Part shown: piece by piece, positions 46,801-54,719 of the stretch | Layout of the letters: every line of letters begins with the position of its first letter | Position numbering within the stretch: position 1 is the first letter of the stretch | Source of the DNA: Prevotellaceae bacterium | GTDB taxonomy: Bacteria > Bacteroidota > Bacteroidia > Bacteroidales > Bacteroidaceae | Assembly: GCA_019420585.1 (NCBI GenBank) | Contig: JAHZGX010000019.1 | Coordinates: forward strand, 1-64,000 | Length of the DNA stretch: 64,000 nt | Direction of reading: 5' to 3' | The notes under the pieces: generated by a model | Seen by the model: only the letters and a program-made list of their open reading frames with translations | Database searches by the model: none | What the model was told of the DNA's origin: nothing | Position numbers and translations under genes: made by a program

Positions 46801-49800
46801 GGTGGCAATTACGCCGATGCCAAAGTTCATTACAATGGAGTTCTGGATGGGTATACAAAGGATAACGAGACAATCAGCACCGACATCCAGAAGGCATACG
46901 AAGAAAGAAAGAGTGCCGCACAAGAGGAAGCTCTGAAGGCACGCATAGCAGAACTGCTTGGCAAGGTAAACGCTGTCGCAGGCGAAGCCAAGAATAACAA
47001 GGTTGCATACGAAGCATTGTGCACTTCATACAGCACAATATCCGATTACTGGACCAAGGTGTACACTCACATCTATAATGATGACGAGTCATCTCTGCAG
47101 AAGGAGTATGTGGCCGAACTTACGGCCATCAAGACAGACCTCACCACAACCAAAACGCTTATTGACGAACAGTTCAACAATGGCAAATATGGAAGTGACA
47201 AGAGCCTGCAGGCTAAGAATCAGGAAACCCTCAACACATTCGACACTCGGATAAAGAATCTCGAAAATGCTCAGAAGGCAGGCTACGATGAGTTGATTGC
47301 AAAGGACAACCAGAATCGCCACCAGAAATTCCTCGAAGCCTTAACAGAAGCACGTCTTGACTTCACCAAGGCTGTAGACATCATTGGTCAATACAGCAGC
47401 CTCAGGAATGAAGAACTCCGCAACGTGGCTGAAGGTGAGGTTCGAGAGGCCAACACTGCCCTTAACGAAATCCTTACAAAACTGAATGACATTCAGACAG
47501 AAGAGGGACTGAAGTTCCACGAGATTGAGGCTCCCGCTCTGTTCGACAAGGAAGAGAGTTACAAGAAAAACGTCGAAGCACAGGGTCAAGCAATCCTCAA
47601 TGCGCTGAACACACTAGACGACGCTGTTTCCGGCAAGGCAAGAGTCCTGTATAGTGACGCCATAAACACTGCCGAGCAGGCATGCGAGACAGCACTTGCA
47701 TCCATCAAGGGTATTACCAACGAGGAGAAAGAGGCAGACGTACTGAAGGCCGCACAAGATTACAACAGTGCCGCAGACATCGTGAAGAAAGCCAAAGAAG
47801 CCCAAATCGGTAAAAACTTTGCACTGGTAGCCGATGCTCAAATGCTGGAACTGGAGAAAGTAGACGGTCTCCTTGCCTCCGGTAAGGAGCAAGCTGCAAC
47901 CAAAGAATGGTCTCTCTGCTATGATGCCGCCTATGCAGCCAAGGGTAAAGAGGAGGCCGATTTGGACAAATTCGAATATATTTCCGGTGTAACGCGCGAT
48001 TTCAAGAGCGAATATGCTACTGCATGGAAGGGGTCGAAAGATGGCACCAACAAGTTGACAGAACTGAACTCCCAGGCTACCGACTACAAAAGCAAGAATG
48101 AACTCTTCGCCAACGTGGTCTCCCTGAAGGGCAATCTGAACAGCGCAGCAACAGCGGCAACAGCGATTTACGAAGCAGCCAAAGAGGCTTCCGGCGACAA
48201 TACTAAAAACGTGGAGGCTCACGACAAACTGGTAGCAGAAGTGGCCAAGTTGCAGGAAGCACTGAATGCAGCCAAGACTTACACCGAGGCCTATGCCGTA
48301 ACTTACCGTGTGGCAGTCTATGTAACCACGCAGCAGCAGAAAATTGACAGAATCAACGAAGATTTGGAACACTGTCTCCAATACGGTGGCTGCACGACAT
48401 ACAAAATTGAGGATCACATCAACGAAACAGACATAGAGAGCATCTATGGCGCAGCAAGTAAGGATGAACTGAACTGGCTTGTAGTACAGGCTCAAGGCCT
48501 GGACGGTGATTATGTGAAGGCTTACGCTGCAAATGCCGATGCCGCAACGCCGTACGAGGAGCAGAAAGACAAACTGCAGGAGAGCATCAACAAGTATGTC
48601 ATCGATGACAAGAAGAGTAACGAGGAGATTCAGGAAGCACTTTTGGCTTTCGAGACCCAAATTTACACCCTGCGCTCAGAACTGGCACAGATTTACAATG
48701 CAGAACTCGAGGCAACCACTTATGCCGCATTGAACGAGTCACTGGCTCAAATAAGAACCATATACGAAACCGTAAAGAGCCAGTTGGACGTTTGCCGCGA
48801 GGCAGCCAAAGAGATGCATGGGAAACAACTGGAGGCAGTTGGGACGTCCATCGAGAATATCCAGAACAACATCGAGGCATACAACAAGGAGGCAGGCAAA
48901 CTCCTTCTTTGCCAGGTAGAACTGGAAAACGCCATCAGCAATATAGACAAAGAACTGGCAGCGTTGAAGAAACTCGTCGATGTGGAGTACGCTCGCTATA
49001 CAACCAACAAGGCCGCCTACGAGAAACTATCAGCAGAACTCACAGGCTACACCAGTAATTTGGCAGAAACGGAAGCCACTATCAAGGACTTCACGAAGGT
49101 TGAGAAGGAAGACGCTGCCGATGACATTGAAATCATCAACAAAGCGATTGAAGAGTGCAGAAAGGAGTTGGATGCCAGCAACAAACAGATGAATCTGACT
49201 GCGGACTCCAAACTTACAGACTTCACATCCGAGGACTTCTCTGCAAACATTGCCGCGCTCTTGAAGAGGTACACCCATCTGGAGAACCAGGGACTCATCA
49301 GCGACCTAAAGAAATCCATTAACGCTGTCCAGGAGACACTGACCACCACGGGACACGTCATGGATAAAGAGAGCCTGACAGAGGAAGCCAAAGCCCTGAA
49401 GGAGCAAGCAGACAACCTCAGCACATACAACGATGCTGCAAATACAGGCAAGATAAGTGCCGACATTGACGGCAATGAGTTCAAGGAGCCGAAAGACATC
49501 GATTACATGAAAGAGGCCGCACAGACAATTTCCAATCGTCTCAACACCTTGAAACAGGCTCTCAGGACACTGAACCAGTCAATAGAGGACAACACCTACA
49601 TCCCCGGTGATGCCGACGGTGACGGCTACGTGCAAGCAACCGACTACATGCAGATTATAAAATACGTTCTTGGAATGGACAAACTGCCCGAGGAGAACAC
49701 CGTGGAGTTCTTGGCTGCAGATGCCAACGGCGATGGCAGGATCAACTCCGGAGACATCGTGAATGTGGTGAACAACATCCTAGGTATCCGTACAGTGGAC

Positions 49801-50355
49801 GCTCTGGAAAGAGTGATGACAACTAACTCCATGGAGTCAACAGGCGAGATGCAGATGACACTCGTGGAGGGTCAGGCCGGCAAACGTTTGGCCATCCGGC
49901 TCAACAGTGCCAACCTTTATGTTGCCTGCCAGATGGATGTAAAGGTACCCGAGGGCGTGACCGTCATGGGCGAGTCAATCGAAGGCATGGGCGAGCACAG
50001 CCTGTATACAGCCAAGCATGCCGACGGCACCCTAAGCCTGGTGATATCCTCACTAGAAAACGCAGTGATAGACACCAAGGGCAATGCTACCATATACTTG
50101 GACGTGGAAGGCAACGGTGCCGAGTCCATCACCGTGAGCAACGTTACCGCAGCCGATGCTGCAGGAGCTACCTACAGCATTTTGGGCAAAAATGAGGCCA
50201 CCGGAATTGACGGAGTGAATAGCACCAACAACTCCAGCATGGGCCTGAAGGAAAGAGTGTACTCTGTGGGCGGACAAATGATGGATTCCTTGAAGAAGGG
50301 CATCAATATCATCCGCAACAGCGATGGAACGGCACGTAAGATTCTGAAAAAGTAA
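43801..50355 (+). CDS. Giant exported coiled-coil protein with dockerin and cohesin-like modules (2184 aa)
   Basis: Signal peptide about 1-22 (SLTAWADA). Small beta-rich N-terminal domain (about 25-135). Then about 1800 residues of helical, Lys/Glu/Ala-rich coiled coil with recurring motifs such as 'LDxxxK...IExL', Asn/Asp-rich breaks and few aromatic residues. A type I dockerin-like pair follows at about 1934-1998: GDADGDGYVQATDYMQIIKYVLG and AADANGDGRINSGDIVNVVNNILG (both with DxDGDG/DxNGDG calcium loops). A cohesin-like beta-sandwich is next (about 2015-2125, LAIRLNSANLYVACQMDVKVPEG), and a sorting-type tail (VYSVGGQMMDSLKKGINI). No catalytic domain is seen. Likely a fibrous surface protein. 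Confidence 0.85.
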   Translation: MDKKVLVSILAMTSAPSLTAWADANLDNLKTGAISDWGITDPNSNITLGQDGLIISPDGVSISRSITLAPGTYTLSAATMTNATILVDDAEPKNGQFVVTGDAVKNVKVTLKATRAQTQFQVGGLELILVYDFNTNRATLETMLSAAVNKIFGDDEAARALKDKSATIAEKLARLDNNNKVDTETGKNDAYEAYVEYKMWLGATGCTLATDDIADFNKAVDAQASNTSAYDKAMALANQQQASLDAFKNILANYEDNETLAKGTFDYATKVSAAKLKAAQDFIDAYKTKAEEAYKAGEAGSVMTDEVNKAFTDDTTDKDGNVTSKGATTLVNEFGTAVTAAPDDHKAYLEIITRATALKQQEEAALQAIYKVLSDKDANGEEVYIDTRNEAQAELNEVLMDLNKIEGQNGNENNHEGSAALYEEKQDDLKIGGTFETRIQTLQNKWTQYASDNKAAYADAKGKVQALQTQLDELTKIQAIKDKWAESTTAIQKQIDDLKDKIEKDNRAHKFADDAYAADCGEVTTALDKLNTDAKFDIDNYTAHEAAAKAVADAQKELTKAIKAVSELKGEGDIEYSSAGKYTQTETDLQKELDDISTWIENNFKGLGKDGKPVMVDGKEVPQTCDGVDYGIEKFISEKVNVYQTDAETARDNYVETKKTLAEYDASLKKLTDKVTDREVWVGESSSDTYGKHINAIQGKIDAIKKTFNDAIATTDNKYNIGLQNAKNQLADGSDIVEEVDALIGTYDADKEKYDRDIVDQAINNVLQEAARLINATREKLDNISIEALGLRRDDIEGRKRDIGADIDKQEKAVEDAKTTDNKSQALAALTNIKTALEKIDLNIEALIEDVNTIAGEVKANNDKYDELTKVQTGTLAVIQADIDKILDTYKDDERTDEFENKKEALQDVFDALNQNVLTSYGAETLIKDLDDVIKDGKIEKEGYTTRINKLTNNVRTAIDEATACAKNRKAWDDAKAEYDKAAIATAIATAKSNIAKEENGGNYADAKVHYNGVLDGYTKDNETISTDIQKAYEERKSAAQEEALKARIAELLGKVNAVAGEAKNNKVAYEALCTSYSTISDYWTKVYTHIYNDDESSLQKEYVAELTAIKTDLTTTKTLIDEQFNNGKYGSDKSLQAKNQETLNTFDTRIKNLENAQKAGYDELIAKDNQNRHQKFLEALTEARLDFTKAVDIIGQYSSLRNEELRNVAEGEVREANTALNEILTKLNDIQTEEGLKFHEIEAPALFDKEESYKKNVEAQGQAILNALNTLDDAVSGKARVLYSDAINTAEQACETALASIKGITNEEKEADVLKAAQDYNSAADIVKKAKEAQIGKNFALVADAQMLELEKVDGLLASGKEQAATKEWSLCYDAAYAAKGKEEADLDKFEYISGVTRDFKSEYATAWKGSKDGTNKLTELNSQATDYKSKNELFANVVSLKGNLNSAATAATAIYEAAKEASGDNTKNVEAHDKLVAEVAKLQEALNAAKTYTEAYAVTYRVAVYVTTQQQKIDRINEDLEHCLQYGGCTTYKIEDHINETDIESIYGAASKDELNWLVVQAQGLDGDYVKAYAANADAATPYEEQKDKLQESINKYVIDDKKSNEEIQEALLAFETQIYTLRSELAQIYNAELEATTYAALNESLAQIRTIYETVKSQLDVCREAAKEMHGKQLEAVGTSIENIQNNIEAYNKEAGKLLLCQVELENAISNIDKELAALKKLVDVEYARYTTNKAAYEKLSAELTGYTSNLAETEATIKDFTKVEKEDAADDIEIINKAIEECRKELDASNKQMNLTADSKLTDFTSEDFSANIAALLKRYTHLENQGLISDLKKSINAVQETLTTTGHVMDKESLTEEAKALKEQADNLSTYNDAANTGKISADIDGNEFKEPKDIDYMKEAAQTISNRLNTLKQALRTLNQSIEDNTYIPGDADGDGYVQATDYMQIIKYVLGMDKLPEENTVEFLAADANGDGRINSGDIVNVVNNILGIRTVDALERVMTTNSMESTGEMQMTLVEGQAGKRLAIRLNSANLYVACQMDVKVPEGVTVMGESIEGMGEHSLYTAKHADGTLSLVISSLENAVIDTKGNATIYLDVEGNGAESITVSNVTAADAAGATYSILGKNEATGIDGVNSTNNSSMGLKERVYSVGGQMMDSLKKGINIIRNSDGTARKILKK

Positions 50356-50380
50356 GACCAAATACTCTATCTCTTTTTAT

Positions 50381-50419
50381 GGAGGCGTGACATCACACAG
50401 GTGTGAGCGTCACGCCTCC
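50381..50419 (+). terminator. Hairpin between the two fibre genes
   Basis: GGAGGCGTGAC (50381-50391) pairs with GTCACGCCTCC (50409-50419); an inner CACAC/GTGTG stem extends it. It could end the giant transcript or reduce read-through to the next gene, 34 bp on. Confidence 0.7.
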
Positions 50420-50452
50420 TATTAAAATTCATACAAACAATTAACAAAGGAC

Positions 50453-52462
50453 ATGAAACACAATAACCAGAAAAAGGCCGGACGACTGTCAACCTATATG
50501 ACCATCGCCCTGCTGGCAGCCTCGGGGTTCTGCTCCAATGCATGGGCAGAAAACAAGGTTGTCATACAGAATGTCAGCATTCAGGCTGAAGGGGAAGCCG
50601 CCATCACCGTAAACCTCGAGAACGAGGATAACCCGATGGCAGCACTTCAAATGGATGTCATCATCCCCGAGGGTTTGGAAGTCAATGAAGAATCAATCAA
50701 GTTCGTTGGAGACCGTATTGACGAGGAGGACTTCTTCCTGTTCATGCAGCAGCAGGCAGACAAGGATGCCAAGAAAGTATACCGCATTCTCGTAGTGCCT
50801 CAAGGCCTCACCAATTTCAAAGGAAACTCAGGAGCACTACTTCAATTCACGGTCACAGCTAACAGTTTGCTGAAACCTACTCAGGAAATCATAGTGGAGA
50901 GAATCGTAGGAAGTGACACAGATGCCAAACGCTATGACATGGTAAATTTCAAGGTGAACGTGTCACAGATGGTAGGATCTTTCACCGCCACTTCCGCCGA
51001 AACCGACAGCCTCCTGCTGAAGCCCGGAGAAGAAAACAACAAGAAAAGAGTGAGTGTCTCCCTGAACAACACCATTGAGGTGCGTGCCATGGAAGCCATA
51101 ATTACCTTGCCCGAAGGAGTCAAGCCAGAGATGAACGAGAAGGGTGAAGTATTGTTTGAACGCAGTTCTCGCGTACCTACCAACTTAAAATTCTCAAGCA
51201 CCATCAAGAACAACACCGTCAAAGTTATACTCTCCGGTCTGACAACAGACATTCTGAAAGGTAACGAGGGGGAGGTCTTCGCCTTCTATGTGTCCGGAGA
51301 CGAGGTGCTGGAAGAAAAGACGGAACTGGCTGTCAGCAACGTGATTGTAGCCAACAATGCATCCAATGCCTTTGACGTAATTGGCACCCAAAAGGTGAAA
51401 ATCGTGAACATGGACAAGGTATACTTGGCTCCTGCACAGGCCATTGTTACGGCTTTGAACGATAGCCTGACCGCGGTGGTGGAAACCATCAGCAAGGAAT
51501 GTATCTATGTGAAAGACAGCACGGTGGTAACCGACTCCATAGAGGCCGTAGCCAACCAGATAGCAGAGTTCAGCCAGGCCATAAAAACCGCCTATGCCGA
51601 TGAGTCTTTAGCATCAGACTACAACAACAAAGTGGCATCCAAAAATAGTCTTGAAACTGCTATCGGCCAGTTGTTGGAGTTCGCCAGACTGGCACAGAAA
51701 GATTTCGATGAACTCAATGCTGCATACGCTTATTCCATGCAGCAGTTGGATTCACTGAACAAGAAATTCACGGATGCCGTAGACACCATCAGCACGAACT
51801 GCCCCGATGTAAAGGACAACGAAGACGTGAAGGCTGCAGAGGAGAATGTGAAGGCGCTGATAGAGGCACTGAAACAGGTCATCGATGAAGCAAAAACCGA
51901 TGGTTCTCTCATCGACAAAAAGGATGAGTTCATGAGCAAGAAGGAAGATATCGAGACCGCAATCAGCAAGATGGTGGAAGACGCTGAGCAGGCACAGAAA
52001 AACTTCGAGACAGAACAGGCACTCAATGCCGCATACGCCTATGCCATGCAGCAGTTGGATTCGCTGAACAAGAAATTCACTGATGCCGTAGACACCATCA
52101 GCACGAACTGCCCCGATGTAAAGGACAACGAAGACGTGAAGGCTGCAGAGGAGAATGTGAAGGCGCTGATAGAGGCACTGAAACAGGTCATCGATGAAGC
52201 AAAAACCGATGGTTCTCTCATCGACAAAAAGGATGAGTTCATGAGCAAGAAGGAAGATATCGAGACCGCAATCAGCAAGATGGTGGAAGACGCTGAGCAG
52301 GCACAGAAAAACTTCGAGACAGGAATTGAAAGCATGGAAGACTCAGAGGAAATCAGCCAAATATTCACTCTATCCGGACTACAAGTGGAATACATGCAGA
52401 AGGGAGAAGTCTATATCATACGCTATAAGAACGGAAGCACTAAGAAATCAACGGTAAAGTAA
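50453..52462 (+). CDS. Exported protein with two cohesin-like domains and 103-aa helical repeats (669 aa)
   Basis: Signal peptide ends near NAWAENK (about 34). Two cohesin-like beta-sandwiches: about 35-175 (NVSIQAEGEAAITVNLENEDNPMAALQMDVIIPEG) and 195-320 (VSVSLNNTIEVRAMEAIITLPEG). Then three helical repeats of about 103 residues, the first diverged and the last two almost identical (LNAAYAY.MQQLDSLNKKF, SLIDKKDEFMSKKEDIETAI). A C-terminal sorting-type tail (IFTLSGLQVEYMQKGEVYI). It follows the dockerin-bearing 2184-aa gene by 97 bp, so a cohesin-dockerin partnership is plausible. No enzyme domain is seen. Confidence 0.8.
   Translation: MKHNNQKKAGRLSTYMTIALLAASGFCSNAWAENKVVIQNVSIQAEGEAAITVNLENEDNPMAALQMDVIIPEGLEVNEESIKFVGDRIDEEDFFLFMQQQADKDAKKVYRILVVPQGLTNFKGNSGALLQFTVTANSLLKPTQEIIVERIVGSDTDAKRYDMVNFKVNVSQMVGSFTATSAETDSLLLKPGEENNKKRVSVSLNNTIEVRAMEAIITLPEGVKPEMNEKGEVLFERSSRVPTNLKFSSTIKNNTVKVILSGLTTDILKGNEGEVFAFYVSGDEVLEEKTELAVSNVIVANNASNAFDVIGTQKVKIVNMDKVYLAPAQAIVTALNDSLTAVVETISKECIYVKDSTVVTDSIEAVANQIAEFSQAIKTAYADESLASDYNNKVASKNSLETAIGQLLEFARLAQKDFDELNAAYAYSMQQLDSLNKKFTDAVDTISTNCPDVKDNEDVKAAEENVKALIEALKQVIDEAKTDGSLIDKKDEFMSKKEDIETAISKMVEDAEQAQKNFETEQALNAAYAYAMQQLDSLNKKFTDAVDTISTNCPDVKDNEDVKAAEENVKALIEALKQVIDEAKTDGSLIDKKDEFMSKKEDIETAISKMVEDAEQAQKNFETGIESMEDSEEISQIFTLSGLQVEYMQKGEVYIIRYKNGSTKKSTVK
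51713..52321 (+). repeat. 309-bp tandem duplication inside the 669-aa gene
   Basis: A unit starts at 51713 and again at 52022 (309 bp = 103 codons). From about 51735 and 52044 on, I found only two substitutions across the following ~270 bp. It is in frame and recent, so copy number may vary between strains. Confidence 0.92.
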
Positions 52463-52489
52463 GTCTAATTTTTAATGTAGTGCAAGTGG

Positions 52490-52523
52490 GTGCCGTGGGA
52501 CGAGAGTTCCACGGCACTTTTTT
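52490..52523 (+). terminator. Intrinsic terminator of the fibre operon
   Basis: GTGCCGTGG (52490-52498) pairs with CCACGGCAC (52509-52517), followed by TTTTTT. Confidence 0.9.
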
Positions 52524-52549
52524 CTCCTTCACCCCTCTACACAGCGGGC

Positions 52550-52834
52550 TACCAGCCAGCCTGTTCGGCAATTGGTGCGGCCGCGTGCTCCCGGGCAGTA
52601 TGGCTTGCAGATGCCGCTCTTGGTCGTGCATATTCATCTGCTCATCCAGTGGTTCGGGCACTATATCTTTGCAGGCGAACGCCTTGCCTCCGCCCGCTGA
52701 GGAGACCTCTCCCCCAAAAGAGCCAGAAAAACACGCCTTCCAGACACACTGCCGCATGCCCCCAAACAGGCAGCGCGGTGCAATGGCCAACGCAGCGCCC
52801 TGCGTTTTCAACACTTGTTAGACATCTTTGCGAA
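52550..52834. pseudogene. Rearranged copies of the lpxB 3' end
   Basis: On the minus strand (52661 down to about 52555) reads VPEPLDEQMNMHDQERHLQAILPG, then STRPHQLPNRLAG, matching LpxB VPELVAEQMNVRNLERHLKAILPG and, after a gap of about 70 nt, EHAAHIIAERLAS. Next to it, on the plus strand from 52676, GAACGCCTTGCCTCCGCCCG and the sequence after lpxB continue for about 150 bp. It is thus a head-to-head pair of 3'-end fragments. The rest of 52463-52995 holds the fibre terminator but no other gene. Confidence 0.75.
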
Positions 52835-52995
52835 GGCACCACAGTTCATATCACAAAACCTCACATTTCAACGGCAACGGCAGCCCTTCAGCCCAACGAA
52901 GAACAGAGTCTGCCAACCCTTTTCAAGAAAACATTTCACGTGTAGAAAAGCCGCGGCATTCTTCACCTATATCCATAGAGAAGGGCTAAGAGCGG

Positions 52996-53982
52996 TCAGC
53001 CCGCGCGATGGCGGGTGAAAGCAAGTGCCAGCAGTGCGTACAGGCCGAGAAACACCACCAGCATTGTCTGAAGGGTGTGCACGATAAGGACGAAGAAGAC
53101 AGCCTCGGTCTGCGGCACGGCATAAAGCACAAGTACGCTCTTGACTGCGAAATGCCAGGGACCTGCACCATTGGGCGTGGGAACAAGCACTGCAAAGGTG
53201 CCCACCACAAAAGCAATAAGGGCAGCCATGACACCCAGCGAAGAAGTGGCCGGGAAGCAGAAGAAGGTAAGATAAAAGTGCAGGAAATAACACACCCAGA
53301 TGCCCAGGGAATAAAGGAGGAAAAGCGCGGGGCTGTCCACCTGGCGGACAGAAAGCAGTCCGGAACGCAGGTCACACAGCACGGCACGGGTGCGCGAAAA
53401 CAATCCCATACGCCTGAGCAGGAACAGGGCAGCCAGCAAAAGCGACATACCACAGACGGCCGTCACAGCCCACCCCGCGGGCGAAAAGGAAGAGAGAAAC
53501 CCATCGAGAGAGACACCCGTGGTGTGGAAAAAGGTGACAAAGACAGGTATCTGATACAGAAAAACGCCCAGTGAAAGAAGCATGACAAGCATCATGTCCA
53601 CCACCCTTTCCGTGACCACCGTGCCCACAGAGCGGCTGAAACTGACACCCTCATAGCGCGTGAGCACCCCGCAGCGCAACACCTCGCCTATGCGGGGCAC
53701 CACCAGACTGCTGGCATAACTGAGAAAGACGGCATTGATGCAGGTATGCACACGGGGATGTATGCCCAGCGGGCGGGTAACCTGCTGCCAGCGTACGCCG
53801 CGCAATACCTGTGCAAGCACGCCGAAAGGCATGCTGAGCAGCATCCAGGTCCAGGACATGTCGCCGGAAAGGACTTGCCACAACTGCTCCCACTGCAGGC
53901 CGCGGTACATCCACAACAAGATGGCGACAGCCAGCAAAAGAGGCAAGAGCACCTTGGCAAAAATCTCTATCAACTTATGCAT
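52996..53982 (-). CDS. Flippase-like membrane protein (LPG synthase TM-like, 328 aa)
   Basis: Multi-pass membrane protein of the lysylphosphatidylglycerol synthase transmembrane/UPF0104 type. Helices read VLLPLLLAVAILLWMYRG, then MLLSMPFGVLAQVLRGVRWQQVTRPLG, VHTCINAVFLSYASSLVVPRIGEVLRC (typical signature GE.LR) and MMLVMLLSLGVFLYQIPVFVTFF. The last third carries VLVPTPNGAGPWHFAVKSVL, close to the 'PTPGG.G' motif. Length is normal for the family. The transported lipid is unknown. It lies 31 bp from the phosphatase gene on the same strand. Confidence 0.85.
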   Translation of the reverse strand: MHKLIEIFAKVLLPLLLAVAILLWMYRGLQWEQLWQVLSGDMSWTWMLLSMPFGVLAQVLRGVRWQQVTRPLGIHPRVHTCINAVFLSYASSLVVPRIGEVLRCGVLTRYEGVSFSRSVGTVVTERVVDMMLVMLLSLGVFLYQIPVFVTFFHTTGVSLDGFLSSFSPAGWAVTAVCGMSLLLAALFLLRRMGLFSRTRAVLCDLRSGLLSVRQVDSPALFLLYSLGIWVCYFLHFYLTFFCFPATSSLGVMAALIAFVVGTFAVLVPTPNGAGPWHFAVKSVLVLYAVPQTEAVFFVLIVHTLQTMLVVFLGLYALLALAFTRHRAG

Positions 53983-54013
53983 CGTACTGCAAAATTATGA
54001 AGAAAATAGGGAT

Positions 54014-54490
54014 TCAGCCAGCCAAAAGGCAGGAAAGCGCACGGGAGATGTCGTGAAAGGTGCGCTCAAAATCGCCAGTATACCAAGGGTCGGCCACGTC
54101 ACGGCTCTCCCCGGCCAGTTCCATCAACAGGGAAGCCTTGCCGTCACGGTCGGTCCATCCCGATGAAGTGCGGTGGAAAAGGTCGGGCATGAGACGAGAA
54201 AGCCAGGCATAGTTGTTGTTATCCATCAAGAAGATACGATCATAATAAACGTAGTCGGCACGTGTCATTTGCCGGGCCTCACGGTGTGAGAACGGAACAC
54301 CGTGCCTACTCAGGCAAGCCCGTGCGGGCGGGTAAACATCATTGCCCAGTTCCTCCGTGGACGTAGCCGCGCTGGCTATCTCATATTCCCGTTGCAGCCC
54401 GGCACTCTGCACCAACTCCTTCATGATGAATTCCGCCATCGGGCTGCGGCATATATTACCGTGACAAACAAAGAGTATCTTCTGTTTCAT
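54014..54490 (-). CDS. Low molecular weight protein-tyrosine phosphatase (158 aa)
   Basis: P-loop CHGNICRSPMAEF (about 9-21, catalytic Cys and Arg), and general-acid Asp in DVADPWYTGDF (near 135) with AGxxS near the C-terminus. Complete and of normal length. Family members dephosphorylate tyrosine kinases of capsule synthesis or other small targets; here it lies beside a flippase-like gene, so an envelope role is possible. Confidence 0.93.
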   Translation of the reverse strand: MKQKILFVCHGNICRSPMAEFIMKELVQSAGLQREYEIASAATSTEELGNDVYPPARACLSRHGVPFSHREARQMTRADYVYYDRIFLMDNNNYAWLSRLMPDLFHRTSSGWTDRDGKASLLMELAGESRDVADPWYTGDFERTFHDISRALSCLLAG

Positions 54491-54627
54491 GGGGCAAAAT
54501 TAAGGATTTTCGAGCACTCGGGGAATCTGTTTCCCTGCATTTATGCCCCTTGTCCTGTGCATGAGCCTCAAAAGCCCCCGGCATGCCCGCACAACGCCCG
54601 GAAACAGGCATTTGCCAACCAGTTGGG

Positions 54628-54657
54628 TTTGAGATAAGAATTATTTCCTTAACTTTG
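54628..54657 (+). promoter_or_regulatory. Promoter of the GH43-like gene
   Basis: TTTG (54628-54631) and TAACTTTG (54650-54657) are 18 bp apart; the leader to the ATG at 54720 is about 55 nt. Confidence 0.65.
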
Positions 54658-54719
54658 TATTTGGTTTGCCATGCCCGGCCTGCCCAGGCAAAAAAGGCAC
54701 AGAACCCACCCTAAACAAC

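Noticed and set aside
52480..52945. Plus-strand frames of 113 and 151 aa after the fibre operon
   Set aside because: They read the rearranged lpxB 3' fragments and a terminator and have no start signal.
52936..52953. A parS-like sequence (CATTTCACGTGTAGAA)
   Set aside because: Only about 11 of 16 bases match the parS consensus, it is a single copy and lies 13 kb from parAB.
53008..53574. A 188-aa plus-strand open frame
   Set aside because: It is the shadow of the flippase-like gene, with extreme charged-residue composition.
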